Below, piece by piece: positions 1 through 7,894 of a stretch of 64,000 nucleotides of DNA (the first letter of the stretch is position 1; every line of letters begins with the position of its first letter). The notes under the pieces are model-generated. The model was not told where the DNA came from and ran no database searches. It was given only the letters and a program-made list of their open reading frames with translations. Both the position numbers and the translations under genes were made by a program. This DNA comes from Paenibacillus sp. yr247 (lineage in GTDB: Bacteria > Bacillota > Bacilli > Paenibacillales > NBRC-103111): the NCBI RefSeq assembly GCF_900103825.1, contig NZ_FNIF01000003.1, positions 1 to 64,000 of the forward strand, given 5' to 3'.

Positions 1-2
1 GC

Positions 3-128
3 CGATACACACGCATCGCCCTTACCCAGAAGCTGCGCCGCATCATCGATGAAGGCATCGGTTATGGCCTTGCCCTCGAAGGCATCAGCGCCGCCGACGT
101 CGCCCGATCGATGGCCAACAAAGCGTGA
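3..128 (+). CDS. Enoyl-CoA hydratase/isomerase-family protein, C-terminal end (cut by window start)
   Basis: Reading from base 3 to the TGA at 126-128 gives 41 residues ending in RSMANKA. They closely match the last residues of the crotonase-family gene at 24053-24976 (shared stretch IDEG(I/V)GYGLALEGISAAD with minor differences). The window therefore starts inside a second copy of that gene. Only the C-terminal helix region is visible, so catalytic residues and any signal peptide cannot be judged. The DNA is GC-rich like the 24-kb copy and unlike most neighbours. Confidence 0.8.
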   Translation, partial: RYTRIALTQKLRRIIDEGIGYGLALEGISAADVARSMANKA

Positions 129-138
129 ATCTATAAAA

Positions 139-163
139 AATCTCCGAGGTACTCCCGGAGATT
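139..163 (+). terminator. Hairpin of the crotonase copy, now a recombination junction
   Basis: AATCTCCG (139-146) and CGGAGATT (156-163) form a perfect 8-bp stem. The crotonase gene at 24 kb has the equivalent hairpin behind its stop. Here the right arm is also codons of the peroxiredoxin fragment that follows, so the T-tract is missing. Confidence 0.7.
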
Positions 164-511
164 GAGAAACTCGGTGGCCAGCTGATCGCTGTCACTCCAC
201 AAAGCCCCGACAACTCGCTGTCCCATCAGGAAAAGGAAGAACTGACCTTCCAGGTGCTGAGTGACTCGAACGGCACTGTATCCGACAGCTACAAAGTTCT
301 GTATCAAATCCCTGATTACGTTCAGGACGTCTTCACCCAAAAATTCGGTCTGGATCTCACCAAGTTCAATAATACCGCTCGTTGGATTCTGCCGGTTCCG
401 GCGACGTTTATTATCGATAAGGAAGGAATCATCCGCCGCACTCACGTCAATCCGGACTTCATGAAGCGGATGGAACCTCAAGAAATCATCGATCAATTAA
501 GGAAGCTTTGA
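155..511 (+). pseudogene. 5'-truncated thiol peroxiredoxin copy
   Basis: From base 155 the frame reads PEIEKLGGQLIAVTPQSP and continues to the TGA at 509-511, matching the C-terminal half of the intact peroxiredoxins at 2880-3524 and 15372-16016. The first ~95 residues, including the WCPFC redox motif, are absent, so the product could not be a peroxidase. The 5' edge coincides with the crotonase terminator hairpin, where both genes share CCGGAGATT. The rest of the frame is open and well conserved (for example FNNTARWILPVPATFIID), so the truncation may be recent. A GTG at 254 is the first possible start but has no convincing ribosome site. Confidence 0.85.
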
Positions 512-571
512 TCATTAAGAAAACCAACATCGTTGGGATCGAAATGAAAGATGCATGATAGGATTGGTTAA

Positions 572-972
572 ATGGGTAAACTAACTGTTGCTGTTTTCAC
601 AGGCGCATCGAAAGGTATTGGCGCCGGCATCGCGTAAGCTTGAGCTGCGGAAGGAGCTCCAGTTTACCGAGTTCGGTACTTTATTCATCGACCAAAGCTG
701 TAGTTGACACGTTGTCGCTTGCGCTCGTGAAAGAGCTTGGTCCGCGAAATATTCGCGTCCATCGTCGCTCCGGGCCACACCGATACAGAAGGGCTGCATA
801 GCCTTGGTCTCATTGGAAGCGAGCACGGCAAAAAGTTGGTTTCCGACATACAGCTTGGAAGCCGTTTTGGCCAGTCGGACAAAGACATCGCGCCTGTCGT
901 CGTGTTCTTAGCTCCGACGAAGCCTTGTGGCTGAAAGGTGAGCGGATCAACGCATCCGGCGGGACGCACTAA
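572..972 (+). pseudogene. Decayed short-chain dehydrogenase (internal deletion, stops)
   Basis: Starts ATGGGTAAACTAACTG and reads into the glycine-rich nucleotide-binding motif (TGASKGIGAGIA) before an in-frame TAA near 636. It then jumps directly to the region around the YxxxK helix (SSTKAVVDTLSLAL) and carries further frame changes to a TAA at 970-972. It is a shrunken homologue of the intact SDR immediately downstream (1037-1783), with the middle third deleted. No functional product is expected. Tandem placement suggests an SDR-SDR duplication in which one copy has been lost. Confidence 0.85.
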
Positions 973-1036
973 ACAGAATCGATCATCAAAATGTGCAGTA
1001 CACTCAAATTATCTATCTGAAGGAGAGAAAAGAATC

Positions 1037-1783
1037 ATGAATAAATTGACTGGCAAAGTGGCGGTTGTAACTGGTGCATCGAAAGGTATTGGTGCTGGGA
1101 TAGCAAAGGCATTGGCGGCGGAAGGGGCGGCAGTAGCTGTTAACTACGCATCCAGCAGAGAAGGAGCCGACCGGGTCGTAACGGAGATCACCGCTAACGG
1201 AGGTAAAGCTGTCGCGATTCAAGGCGACATGTCCAAGGCAGCGGATGTTAAACGGTTGTTTGCAGAAACGAAGACCGCACTCGGAACGCCGAACATCTTG
1301 GTTAACAACGCGGGTATCTTCGAGTTCGGCCCGTTCGAAGAAGTTTCGGAAGAGCAGTTCCACCAGCATTATAATATCAACGTTCTTGGGCCGATTCTGA
1401 CAACGCAGGAAGCTGTGAAGTATTTCCCTGCAGAGGGCGGCAGCGTCATTAACATCAGCACTATCGCCAGCATCAATCCGGTACCGTATTCCATGTTGTA
1501 TGCTTCGTCCAAGGCTGCGGTCGATACAATGTCGATGGCGCTGGCCAAGGAACTTGGACCTCGGAACATCCGGGTTAACATGGTTGCGCCAGGCTTTACG
1601 GACACGGAAGGGAATAAGGCATTCGTTGGCAGCGAGATCGGACAAAACCTGGCTGCCACTACCCCGCTTGGCGGACGTTTTGGAAAACCGGAAGACATCG
1701 CTCCTGTCGTGGTATTCCTCGCGTCGGACGACGCTGCCTGGTTGACTGGCGAAAGAATCAGTGCATCCGGTGGTGTGCATTAA
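1037..1783 (+). CDS. Short-chain dehydrogenase/reductase (FabG-like fold), 248 aa
   Basis: Classical NAD(P)-dependent SDR. The TGASKGIGAGI cofactor loop lies near residue 12, NNAG near 90, and the catalytic Ser plus YASSK motif near 155-160. The length is normal for the family. The ATG at 1037 is chosen because AAGGAGAGA (1020-1028) sits at proper spacing. The frame extends upstream to 938 but that part is non-homologous. Substrate is unknown; family members reduce ketones, aldehydes or sugar carbons. It follows a decayed SDR paralogue and ends at a terminator, and belongs to the redox gene set that recurs through the window. Confidence 0.9.
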   Translation: MNKLTGKVAVVTGASKGIGAGIAKALAAEGAAVAVNYASSREGADRVVTEITANGGKAVAIQGDMSKAADVKRLFAETKTALGTPNILVNNAGIFEFGPFEEVSEEQFHQHYNINVLGPILTTQEAVKYFPAEGGSVINISTIASINPVPYSMLYASSKAAVDTMSMALAKELGPRNIRVNMVAPGFTDTEGNKAFVGSEIGQNLAATTPLGGRFGKPEDIAPVVVFLASDDAAWLTGERISASGGVH

Positions 1784-1823
1784 TCTATCTTATCAAAAAT
1801 ACTAAACTACACAAGCCTTGCTG

Positions 1824-1857
1824 CCGTCGTCAGATCATCGGGATGACGGTTTTTTTC
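1824..1857 (+). terminator. Rho-independent terminator after SDR
   Basis: CCGTCGTC (1824-1831) pairs with GATGACGG (1842-1849, one G-T pair), followed by a run of eight T. Confidence 0.85.
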
Positions 1858-1968
1858 ATTGTCCGTAAATAAAAGGCGATTCCTGAAATAGTACGATTAA
1901 CAAGTTAATATCCAATATGAAAGGGGACGCTTACTTTCCTGGACCGTTTATAAGACCTCTACAAAAAA

Positions 1969-1994
1969 GCCCGGGCCGGTATCCAGCCGCAGGC
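1969..1994 (-). terminator. Dispersed GCC..CCAGCC..AGGC hairpin, copy 1
   Basis: GCCCGGGCCGG and CCAGCCGCAGGC form a stem read best as a terminator of the minus-strand TetR pseudogene. The right arm and following bases (CCAGCCrCAGGCTTGAAwA) recur at 12448 and 18511, each time behind a minus-strand member of the redox gene set. Confidence 0.6.
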
Positions 1995-2125
1995 TTGAAA
2001 AATAATTGCTTGCTTTCTTATGTGTATCCTCCCTTCTGTTTGCATAATTGCAGCTGCGCTGTAGCATGATACAATGCATAAAACACTAGCTGCTGTTGAT
2101 TTCAATACGCTTCAGCATATCCGTT

Positions 2126-2766
2126 TCATCGACTGGCGGCACTTCTGAACGAACGAATATCTGCAAGCACGGCGTCCATTACCGCTTCAAGAGGACTCGT
2201 CTCCTTGTGGCACTGCGTAAGAAGAAGGCCTTCCTGAAGTGCGGTCAGCAGCGCCATAGCGAGATTGTCCGGATCGGCTTCGGCTCTCAGTTCGCCGCGC
2301 TCATTCATTGCGCGGAGTCCTTTGCGAATGGCGAGTTCCCACTGCATTAATCCGGCTGCGAGTTCTGTGCGAGCCGCCGGTTCCATATCCGCCAGCTCGC
2401 TGGCAAACGAACCGATGGGACAACCTCCTTTGTACTGCCGTTCAATCTGAAGCTGTACGATCGCATCGCGCCAAGTACGCAACGCTTCCATACTGTCCAG
2501 ACGACTCAGCAGAGGCTCCTGGGCACCTAGCACCTGTTCGGTCTGATACAAAATGACCGCCAGTACAAGCTCTCGTTTTTCTTTGAAATAATGATATAAC
2601 TAGGAGGCGCTGACCTTAGCCTCTTGTTGCACATCTTCCACGCTTGTACCGGCAACCCGCGTTCAAACATCAGTTTGGCCTCGGCGGCAACGATGCGAGC
2701 GCTGGTTTCTTTCCCCTTTTTCGTCAGCCGCTGCTCTTGTGTTTTGACATCCATAATAGTTCCCAT
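2126..2766 (-). pseudogene. TetR-family regulator, inactivated by frameshift and nonsense codon
   Basis: Homologous along its length to the intact TetR gene at 18825-19454. Two lesions are visible by comparison. One base is missing in the stretch encoding GVAGTSVED (AACCCGCG here, AACGCCGCG in the intact gene). A CAG Gln codon of the DNA-binding helix (SASQLYHYFKEKREL) has become TAG. The C-terminal ligand-binding part (from ILYQTEQVL to the end) remains open. It is divergent from the peroxiredoxin at 2880, the usual placement for a TetR repressor and its target, so this copy has probably lost local control. Confidence 0.88.
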
Positions 2767-2785
2767 ATATGTAGTATGTCAAAAA

Positions 2786-2850
2786 TGGAGTTGACAATCC
2801 AAAAAAATAGCGTTATGATGGGTTTGTTGATAAATGGAGTAACTACTCCA
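2786..2850 (+). promoter_or_regulatory. Strong sigma-A promoter with TGGAGT operators, upstream of peroxiredoxin
   Basis: TTGACA (2791-2796), 17-bp spacer, TATGAT (2814-2819). A perfect inverted repeat TGGAGTA-AC-TACTCCA lies at 2835-2850 just past the -10, and a related site TGGAGTTGACAATCCA at 2786-2801 covers the -35. Such placement would let a dimeric TetR block transcription. Matching promoters lie near 14.8, 15.3, 18.06 and 32.0 kb. Confidence 0.85.
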
Positions 2851-2879
2851 ATATTTATATTTTAAAGGAGGACTGTACA

Positions 2880-3524
2880 ATGTCCGTTAAAGAACAATTG
2901 GATCAAGCAAAGGAAGGCTTTATTGCCACCGCGCCCGAAGAGGTGCAAGCGGCACTTTTCCGGAACATTAAGGAGCAGCAAGAATCAGGTATTTTGTTCG
3001 GTTTGAAGGAAGGGGACAAAGCTCCTAATTTTACGCTGACCAATCCGCTTGGAAATCAAGTAAACCTGTATGACGAGCTGGCGAAAGGTCCGGTTGTCCT
3101 GACCTTCTACCGCGGCAGTTGGTGTCCTTTCTGCAATATCCAGCTTCGTGCATACGAGCAAGCACTGCCGGAGTTGAAAAAGCTCGGCGGCCAGCTGATC
3201 GCTGTCACTCCGCAAAGCCCCGACAACTCCCTGTCCCATCAGGAAAAGGAAGAACTGACTTTCCAGGTGCTGAGTGACTCGAACGGCACTGTCTCCGACA
3301 GCTACAAAGTTCTGTATGAAGTCCCTGATTACGTTCAGGACGTCTTCACCCAAAAATTCGGTCTGGATCTCACCAAGTTCAATAATACCGCTCGCTGGAT
3401 TCTACCGGTTCCGGCGACGTTTATTATAGATAAGGAGGGAATCATCCGCCGCGCTCACGTCAATCCGGACTTCATGAAGCGGATGGAGCCTCAAGAAATC
3501 ATCGATCAATTGAAGAAGCTTTGA
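2880..3524 (+). CDS. Thiol peroxiredoxin-like protein (AhpC/TSA family), 214 aa
   Basis: Thioredoxin-fold peroxidase predicted to reduce peroxides using thiol electrons. The segment VVLTFYRGSWCPFCNIQL (about residues 72-89) carries the redox Cys pair in a WCPFC context, typical of the AhpC/TSA PRX-like2 group rather than classical 2-Cys AhpC. An N-terminal helical extension (~50 aa) precedes the fold. Start ATG 2880 follows AAAGGAGG (2864-2871). It is controlled by the promoter/operator at 2786-2850 and divergent from a broken TetR gene. A close paralogue is at 15372. Thioredoxin and thioredoxin reductase copies elsewhere in the window are plausible electron donors (inference). Confidence 0.88.
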   Translation: MSVKEQLDQAKEGFIATAPEEVQAALFRNIKEQQESGILFGLKEGDKAPNFTLTNPLGNQVNLYDELAKGPVVLTFYRGSWCPFCNIQLRAYEQALPELKKLGGQLIAVTPQSPDNSLSHQEKEELTFQVLSDSNGTVSDSYKVLYEVPDYVQDVFTQKFGLDLTKFNNTARWILPVPATFIIDKEGIIRRAHVNPDFMKRMEPQEIIDQLKKL

Positions 3525-3565
3525 GAGAAGCATGAAAAGCCGCCTTGTATGGACTTAAGATTATC

Positions 3566-3605
3566 GAGAGACCCAGCATCCTTTTTCAAAGATGTTGAGT
3601 TTCTC
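3566..3605 (+). terminator. Degenerate hairpin after peroxiredoxin
   Basis: GAGAGACCCAGCATC and GATGTTGAGTTTCTC can pair with mismatches. It is the eroded version of the perfect 15-bp stem behind the paralogue at 16062-16099. Confidence 0.55.
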
Positions 3606-3640
3606 CTTTACTAATCGATTAAAGTGGGAGGCATGTTGCT

Positions 3641-4414
3641 TTGACAAAAGTAAGTTTCGATTTAAGCGGAAAAGTAGCTATCGTCACCGGTGCTGGACGC
3701 GGAATAGGACGTGCTATTGCAGAAGGGTTAGCACAAGCGGGGGCGAATGTCGTGCTGATAGCTCGTACTGAAACGGAAGTGGTTGAGGCTGCCAATCAAA
3801 TCCATCAAGCAACCGGGCGACGCACGCTCGGCATTTCTTGCGATATTAACGATAAAAGCTCCATTGATTCAACCGTTCGCCAAGTTTTGGAGAGTTTCGG
3901 ACAAATCGATATACTCGTTAATAATGCCGGTACGACAGTTCGTCAAACAGCGTTCGACTTAAGCGAGGAAGATTGGGATTTCGTCGTCGATACCAACTTC
4001 AAGTCCGTTTTCCTCATGTCAAAGGCGGTCGGTAAACATATGGTCGAACGTCAAAGCGGACGTATCGTCAATATCGCTTCCGTAGCTTCTGAATTGACAT
4101 TATCTTTCACATCAGCATATGGGCCAAGCAAAGCAGCAGTCGTACAGCTGACCAAACAACTTGCCAACGAATGGGCTAAATTCGGTATTACCGTAAACGC
4201 AATTAGTCCATGGTTTTTCCGAACTTCCCTTAATGCAAAGAATCTTGACAATCCGGATTTTAAAAATTTGATTGAGCAGCGGACGCCGATCGGAAGAGTT
4301 GGCCGGTTAGAGGAAATGATCGCACCGGTTCTGTTCTTTTGCTCTGAAGGTTCGAGCTACGTAACTGGGCAGAATCTATTTGTTGATGGGGGAACTACCC
4401 ATTATGGAATCTGA
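3641..4414 (+). CDS. Short-chain dehydrogenase/reductase, 257 aa
   Basis: SDR with TGAGRGIGRAIAEGL (about residues 17-31), NNAGTT near 95, catalytic Ser in NIASVAS and YGPSK near 158-162, and a C-terminal VTGQNLFVDGG signature. The start is TTG at 3641 with GTGGGAGG (3624-3631) about 9 bases upstream; the nearby ATG (3633) is out of frame. Members of this subgroup include gluconate-5-dehydrogenase and glucose-1-dehydrogenase types, but the substrate cannot be read from sequence. It sits behind the peroxiredoxin gene in the same orientation and ends at its own terminator. Confidence 0.9.
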   Translation: MTKVSFDLSGKVAIVTGAGRGIGRAIAEGLAQAGANVVLIARTETEVVEAANQIHQATGRRTLGISCDINDKSSIDSTVRQVLESFGQIDILVNNAGTTVRQTAFDLSEEDWDFVVDTNFKSVFLMSKAVGKHMVERQSGRIVNIASVASELTLSFTSAYGPSKAAVVQLTKQLANEWAKFGITVNAISPWFFRTSLNAKNLDNPDFKNLIEQRTPIGRVGRLEEMIAPVLFFCSEGSSYVTGQNLFVDGGTTHYGI

Positions 4415-4502
4415 TTGTCGAATTCCTTCATCGAACGGATGAATTTATGCGGTTCTCAAAGAAATTGGATTGGGAGATTCAGCCACCGGAAAATAAGAAA
4501 AA

Positions 4503-4534
4503 CCGTCAGGGAAAAACATCCTGACGGTCCTTTT
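4503..4534 (+). terminator. Rho-independent terminator after SDR
   Basis: CCGTCAGG (4503-4510) pairs with CCTGACGG (4520-4527), followed by TCCTTTT. Confidence 0.85.
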
Positions 4535-4671
4535 GCGTGTAAACCCATACTTTTGTGCATGGGGAGAGATAGATGTGGGGTTCCAACCGCTGTTGTGCGG
4601 TAATAAACACGACTTCAAAGGCGGCCCACCGCAAGGCGCCTTTCCACCCTCACACCCATCCCTCTTCTGTT

Positions 4672-4824
4672 CTACATTGAGCTGCCTTCCACTTCTTTAT
4701 TCTCTAACCAATCTGAGACCCGGTATTCGTATCCATGTATTCCTTTGTAATACTCTGGATACATGGCTCCACCACAGCTTTCACATGTGAATTGTGAAGG
4801 TACAGCTCTATCTCCTTGATCCAT
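4672..4824 (-). CDS. Small CxxC ORF downstream of the IS91-type transposase, 50 aa
   Basis: A 50-codon frame starting MDQGDRAVPS and containing TCESCGGAMYPEYY, a CxxC pair like half of a zinc ribbon. It lies just 3' of the broken IS91-type transposase on the same strand, so it may be a passenger or a C-terminal remnant of the element. No clear ribosome binding site is visible, and the reading upstream of it is interrupted. I do not recognise a family. The remaining bases from 4535 to 5000 show no other gene. Confidence 0.35.
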   Translation of the reverse strand: MDQGDRAVPSQFTCESCGGAMYPEYYKGIHGYEYRVSDWLENKEVEGSSM

Positions 4825-5001
4825 TCCGGTCAAAATCTCTTACAACATTAAGCGGTATGTTTTCGCTTTCCGAAAAGGTCAATATAATTCACTGTCTGTT
4901 TGGACAACTGTGGTTTCTTCTTTTTGTTTTTCGTTTTCTTGCTTCCCTGTGAGATCTCGAATCATCCTTTCCAAGCAGCCTCGTGTCTTCTCGCATGCTG
5001 C

Positions 5002-6148
5002 TTATTTAATCGTTAGTTTACCTTCTTCTAAACAGACTTCCCCCTTGTATTCAAGGTAACATTCGCACTTTGGACAGACCAGTGGGTCTTTTCCGGTTGC
5101 TCTTTGAATTCGTTCTCTCCAATTCCTGCGGTTTAGACGTCTTTCAGCGCGTACGATCCACTTCTTTACTTCTTTTTGCCAACTTGTCAATAGCGTTTTA
5201 CTTACCTTTTTCAGTCTTCGCGAATAGATCCCATAGTACCGAATTGTTTTAAAGTTTTCATCCGGAATATGGTGTATGACCCTTGCAATAAATTCTTCGA
5301 CCGTTACTTTTTCCGTCTTCTCTTCCCCACTTGTTTTATCGTGGTAGCTGAACGCTACGTATTCTCCGTCATAGGACTGGATTCGTTTTAACGCAATAGC
5401 TGGTCTCTTTATATAACGTCCTATGTATCCTAGCTTTTTCTTTACATTCCCTTTTTGCTTCGGAGCATGCACATAAAAACCTTCTCCATTGGAGGAATAT
5501 GCTTTCTATAGTCTGGACTGTACCTGTTTCTTCTCTTCTGCGTTCAATCGTTTTTGAATTAGCTTTAACACCACGGTTTGCCACTGTTTTCTAGCACTTC
5601 AAACGGCACGTAATCATACGTTTTCCATTCTCCGTTTGATCTCATTCCACCCATCGTCACCAACATATGAACATGCGAATTAAAATTCAGACGTGAGTCA
5701 AAGGTATGCAACCCTGCAATAATGCCAGGGGTAATCTTATGTTTCATCTCGAAATGCTCTTCAATGATTCGTACGGCCTCATCCATGAATTCTTTTAGCA
5801 TTTTTCGATGCAGCAAAAACATACCCCATAGACCTTCATCAATGGTGAATACCACGTGTCGATGATTGACTTGAAATACATCTTCCATCAACAAGCGGCT
5901 CCATTCTTCGGTTTCGCCACAGGAGCATGTTGTGCAGAAACGACCTTTACATCGATAGGGCACTCTCCGTATGTCATGGCATCCTTCACAAACTAGAATG
6001 TTGAAACCGTTATAGGATCGCAACAACCACGAAATTTTTGTACCTCTTTGATGACATTTGGCCGAATATGCTTTTTATGTTTTTCTACAAACGCATCCCA
6101 ATGCTGATGTTGATCGAAAAAGATTTGTTTTAAGAGATTCGAGTTCAT
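5002..6148 (-). pseudogene. IS91-family-type transposase, broken by frameshifts
   Basis: Three overlapping frames make one transposase. The N-terminal part (from ATG 6148) has a Cys-rich zinc-binding region (VPYRCKGRFCTTCSCGE). The middle has LNFNSHVHMLVTMGG, the HUH-like His pair of Y2 transposases. The C-terminal part has GYIGRYIKRPAIALKRI, the conserved block of IS91/IS801 transposases. Frame changes are needed near 6020, 5570 and 5470, so it is not functional as read. These enzymes move single strands by rolling-circle replication and leave no target duplication. Confidence 0.8.
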
Positions 6149-6177
6149 ATCGCTATTTTACCAAAAAATTTAAATAA

Positions 6178-6198
6178 GGGGTAAGCTTCGCTTACCCC
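6178..6198. repeat. Perfect 9-bp stem-loop upstream of the IS91-type transposase
   Basis: GGGGTAAGC-TTC-GCTTACCCC lies 30 bp upstream of the transposase start. Terminal hairpins are typical of rolling-circle elements, so this may mark the element's end. A simple regulatory hairpin is the alternative. Confidence 0.5.
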
Positions 6199-6220
6199 TA
6201 ACCATATAAATTCTTATCTG

Positions 6221-6269
6221 TCAAGAATACCCACCTTTACAACTCGCGAAAAAGGTGGGTTTTTCTTGA
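6221..6269 (+). terminator. Strong hairpin with T-tract ahead of ger operon
   Basis: CCCACCTTT (6230-6238) pairs with AAAGGTGGG (6251-6259), followed by TTTTTC, with outer pairing TCAAGAA/TTCTTGA. It would insulate the ger operon from upstream reading, or act in an untranslated leader. Confidence 0.7.
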
Positions 6270-6377
6270 AAAGAACAACTAATTCCGAATGGGCTGAATA
6301 CGCTGAACAGAAAGGATAGTTTTCATAAAAATGGGTACATTATCTAAATAACTTTAACACGAAGGTGGATTCCACTA

Positions 6378-7892
6378 ATGGACTGGTTTGGATTCATGAA
6401 GAACAAGATTAAAACAAATACCAATCTTACCAACGAAAATCCGAGCCAAAATATAAGTAACAACATTATTGAGAATGAAAAAGCATTAAAAGATATATTT
6501 CAGAATTGTCCCGATATTATATTTCGTGATATTACGATTCACGGTCAAACCAAGGCATTATTAATCTACTTAGATGGTATGGTCAATACTGATATCATTA
6601 CTTCAAACATTCTAAAACCTTTGATATATGATGGTCTGCCTCAAGGTCTTGGGATGATCGACAGTCTCGCACAAATGTGCAAACAAGAGCTCGTTTCCGT
6701 TTTATCGACTAATAAACTCTCCAACTTTGAAGAAATTGTCGATCAGATTTTAAAGGGAAATGTTGCTATACTGGCCGATGGGGAAAATACCGCCCTTCTA
6801 GCTGATGTCACAAAATTTGAAACTCGAGCCATAGAAGAGCCTTTTAATGAGGCAACCATTCGGGGATCCAAAGAAGGTTTTACGGAGAGCCTGCGGATGA
6901 ATACCACGATGCTGCGCAGGATATTGGCAACACCGAAGATGAAATTTGAATCATTAAAGATCGGAAGACTGACGAAGACCGATGTTGTCATCGCCTATAT
7001 TGAAGGAATTGTTTCCATCCCGGTTCTGAATGAAGTCCGTAAAAGGATACATCGAATACAAATCGATGGAATTCTCGAATCGGGGTATATTGAAGAATCC
7101 ATTGAAGAAACTCATCTTTCTCCCTTTCCGCAAATGATAGTTACTGAGCGCCCAGACATTGTTGCCGCTGGATTGCTTCATGGAAAAGTAGCCGTATTAA
7201 CCAATGGAGGCGCCTGCGTCCTTGTAGTTCCAATGACGTTCTGGGAAGGATTTCAGGCGCCTGACGATTATTATGAACGCTTTTTATTCGTAACCCAGAT
7301 TCGATGGATTCGCCATATATTTGCTTTATTCTCGGTGGTATTCCCTAGCGTTTATATTGCGTTGACTAATTTCCATCCGGAGATGGTTCCTCAAAAACTG
7401 ATGTTGACGATTGCAACGCTGCGGGAAAAGGCACCCTTTCCAACTGTGATTGAAGTCTTTATGATGGAGCTCATGTTCGAAGGTTTACGGGAAGCGGGAA
7501 TCCGTTTGCCAAAACAGATCGGTCCTCTCGTAAGCATCGTCGGGGCATTAGTCATTGGGGAGGCGGCTGTCCGTGCCGGAATTATTTCCGCACCTATTGT
7601 CATTGTCGTATCGGCTGCCGGAATTTCGTCGTTCATCATTCCGCGATATCGGTTCGCTTATGCTCTACGGATGTTACGATTCCCATTGTTGATCCTATCC
7701 GGAGTATTCGGGCTATTTGGTTTAGCGATCGGGATCTTCGCGATTTTAATTCACCTCATTCAACTTAGTTCGTTTGGGACTCCATATTTAACTCCAGTGG
7801 CTCCGCAAATCGCTCGAAGGCTTACGGACGTATTGATGCGATGGCCTCGAAAGCGTTCCGTTTATAATGAACCACAAAATGAGGCGGATTAA
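6378..7892 (+). CDS. Spore germinant receptor subunit A (GerA/GerKA family), 504 aa
   Basis: Membrane subunit of a Ger-type nutrient germinant receptor, acting in the inner membrane of the spore. A soluble N-terminal region (~290 aa, with the VAYIEGI-like segment near residue 208) is followed by hydrophobic segments around 308-335, 375-420 and 430-465. It contains the family blocks PEMVPQKLMLTIATLREKAP and FPTVIEVFMMELMFEGLREA. The start is ATG 6378 with GAAGGTGG upstream. It is the first gene of a tight operon with the C and B subunits (2-bp gap to the next gene). Such operons are usually transcribed in the forespore by sigma-G; no promoter was assigned here. Confidence 0.92.
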   Translation: MDWFGFMKNKIKTNTNLTNENPSQNISNNIIENEKALKDIFQNCPDIIFRDITIHGQTKALLIYLDGMVNTDIITSNILKPLIYDGLPQGLGMIDSLAQMCKQELVSVLSTNKLSNFEEIVDQILKGNVAILADGENTALLADVTKFETRAIEEPFNEATIRGSKEGFTESLRMNTTMLRRILATPKMKFESLKIGRLTKTDVVIAYIEGIVSIPVLNEVRKRIHRIQIDGILESGYIEESIEETHLSPFPQMIVTERPDIVAAGLLHGKVAVLTNGGACVLVVPMTFWEGFQAPDDYYERFLFVTQIRWIRHIFALFSVVFPSVYIALTNFHPEMVPQKLMLTIATLREKAPFPTVIEVFMMELMFEGLREAGIRLPKQIGPLVSIVGALVIGEAAVRAGIISAPIVIVVSAAGISSFIIPRYRFAYALRMLRFPLLILSGVFGLFGLAIGIFAILIHLIQLSSFGTPYLTPVAPQIARRLTDVLMRWPRKRSVYNEPQNEAD

Positions 7893-7894
7893 CC

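Noticed and set aside
1013..1780. Long minus-strand frame (255 codons) opposite the SDR gene
   Set aside because: No ribosome site, no family features; it is the antisense shadow of a clearly recognisable SDR.
4415..4603. Plus-strand 62-codon frame after the SDR
   Set aside because: Runs through a terminator hairpin and has no ribosome site.
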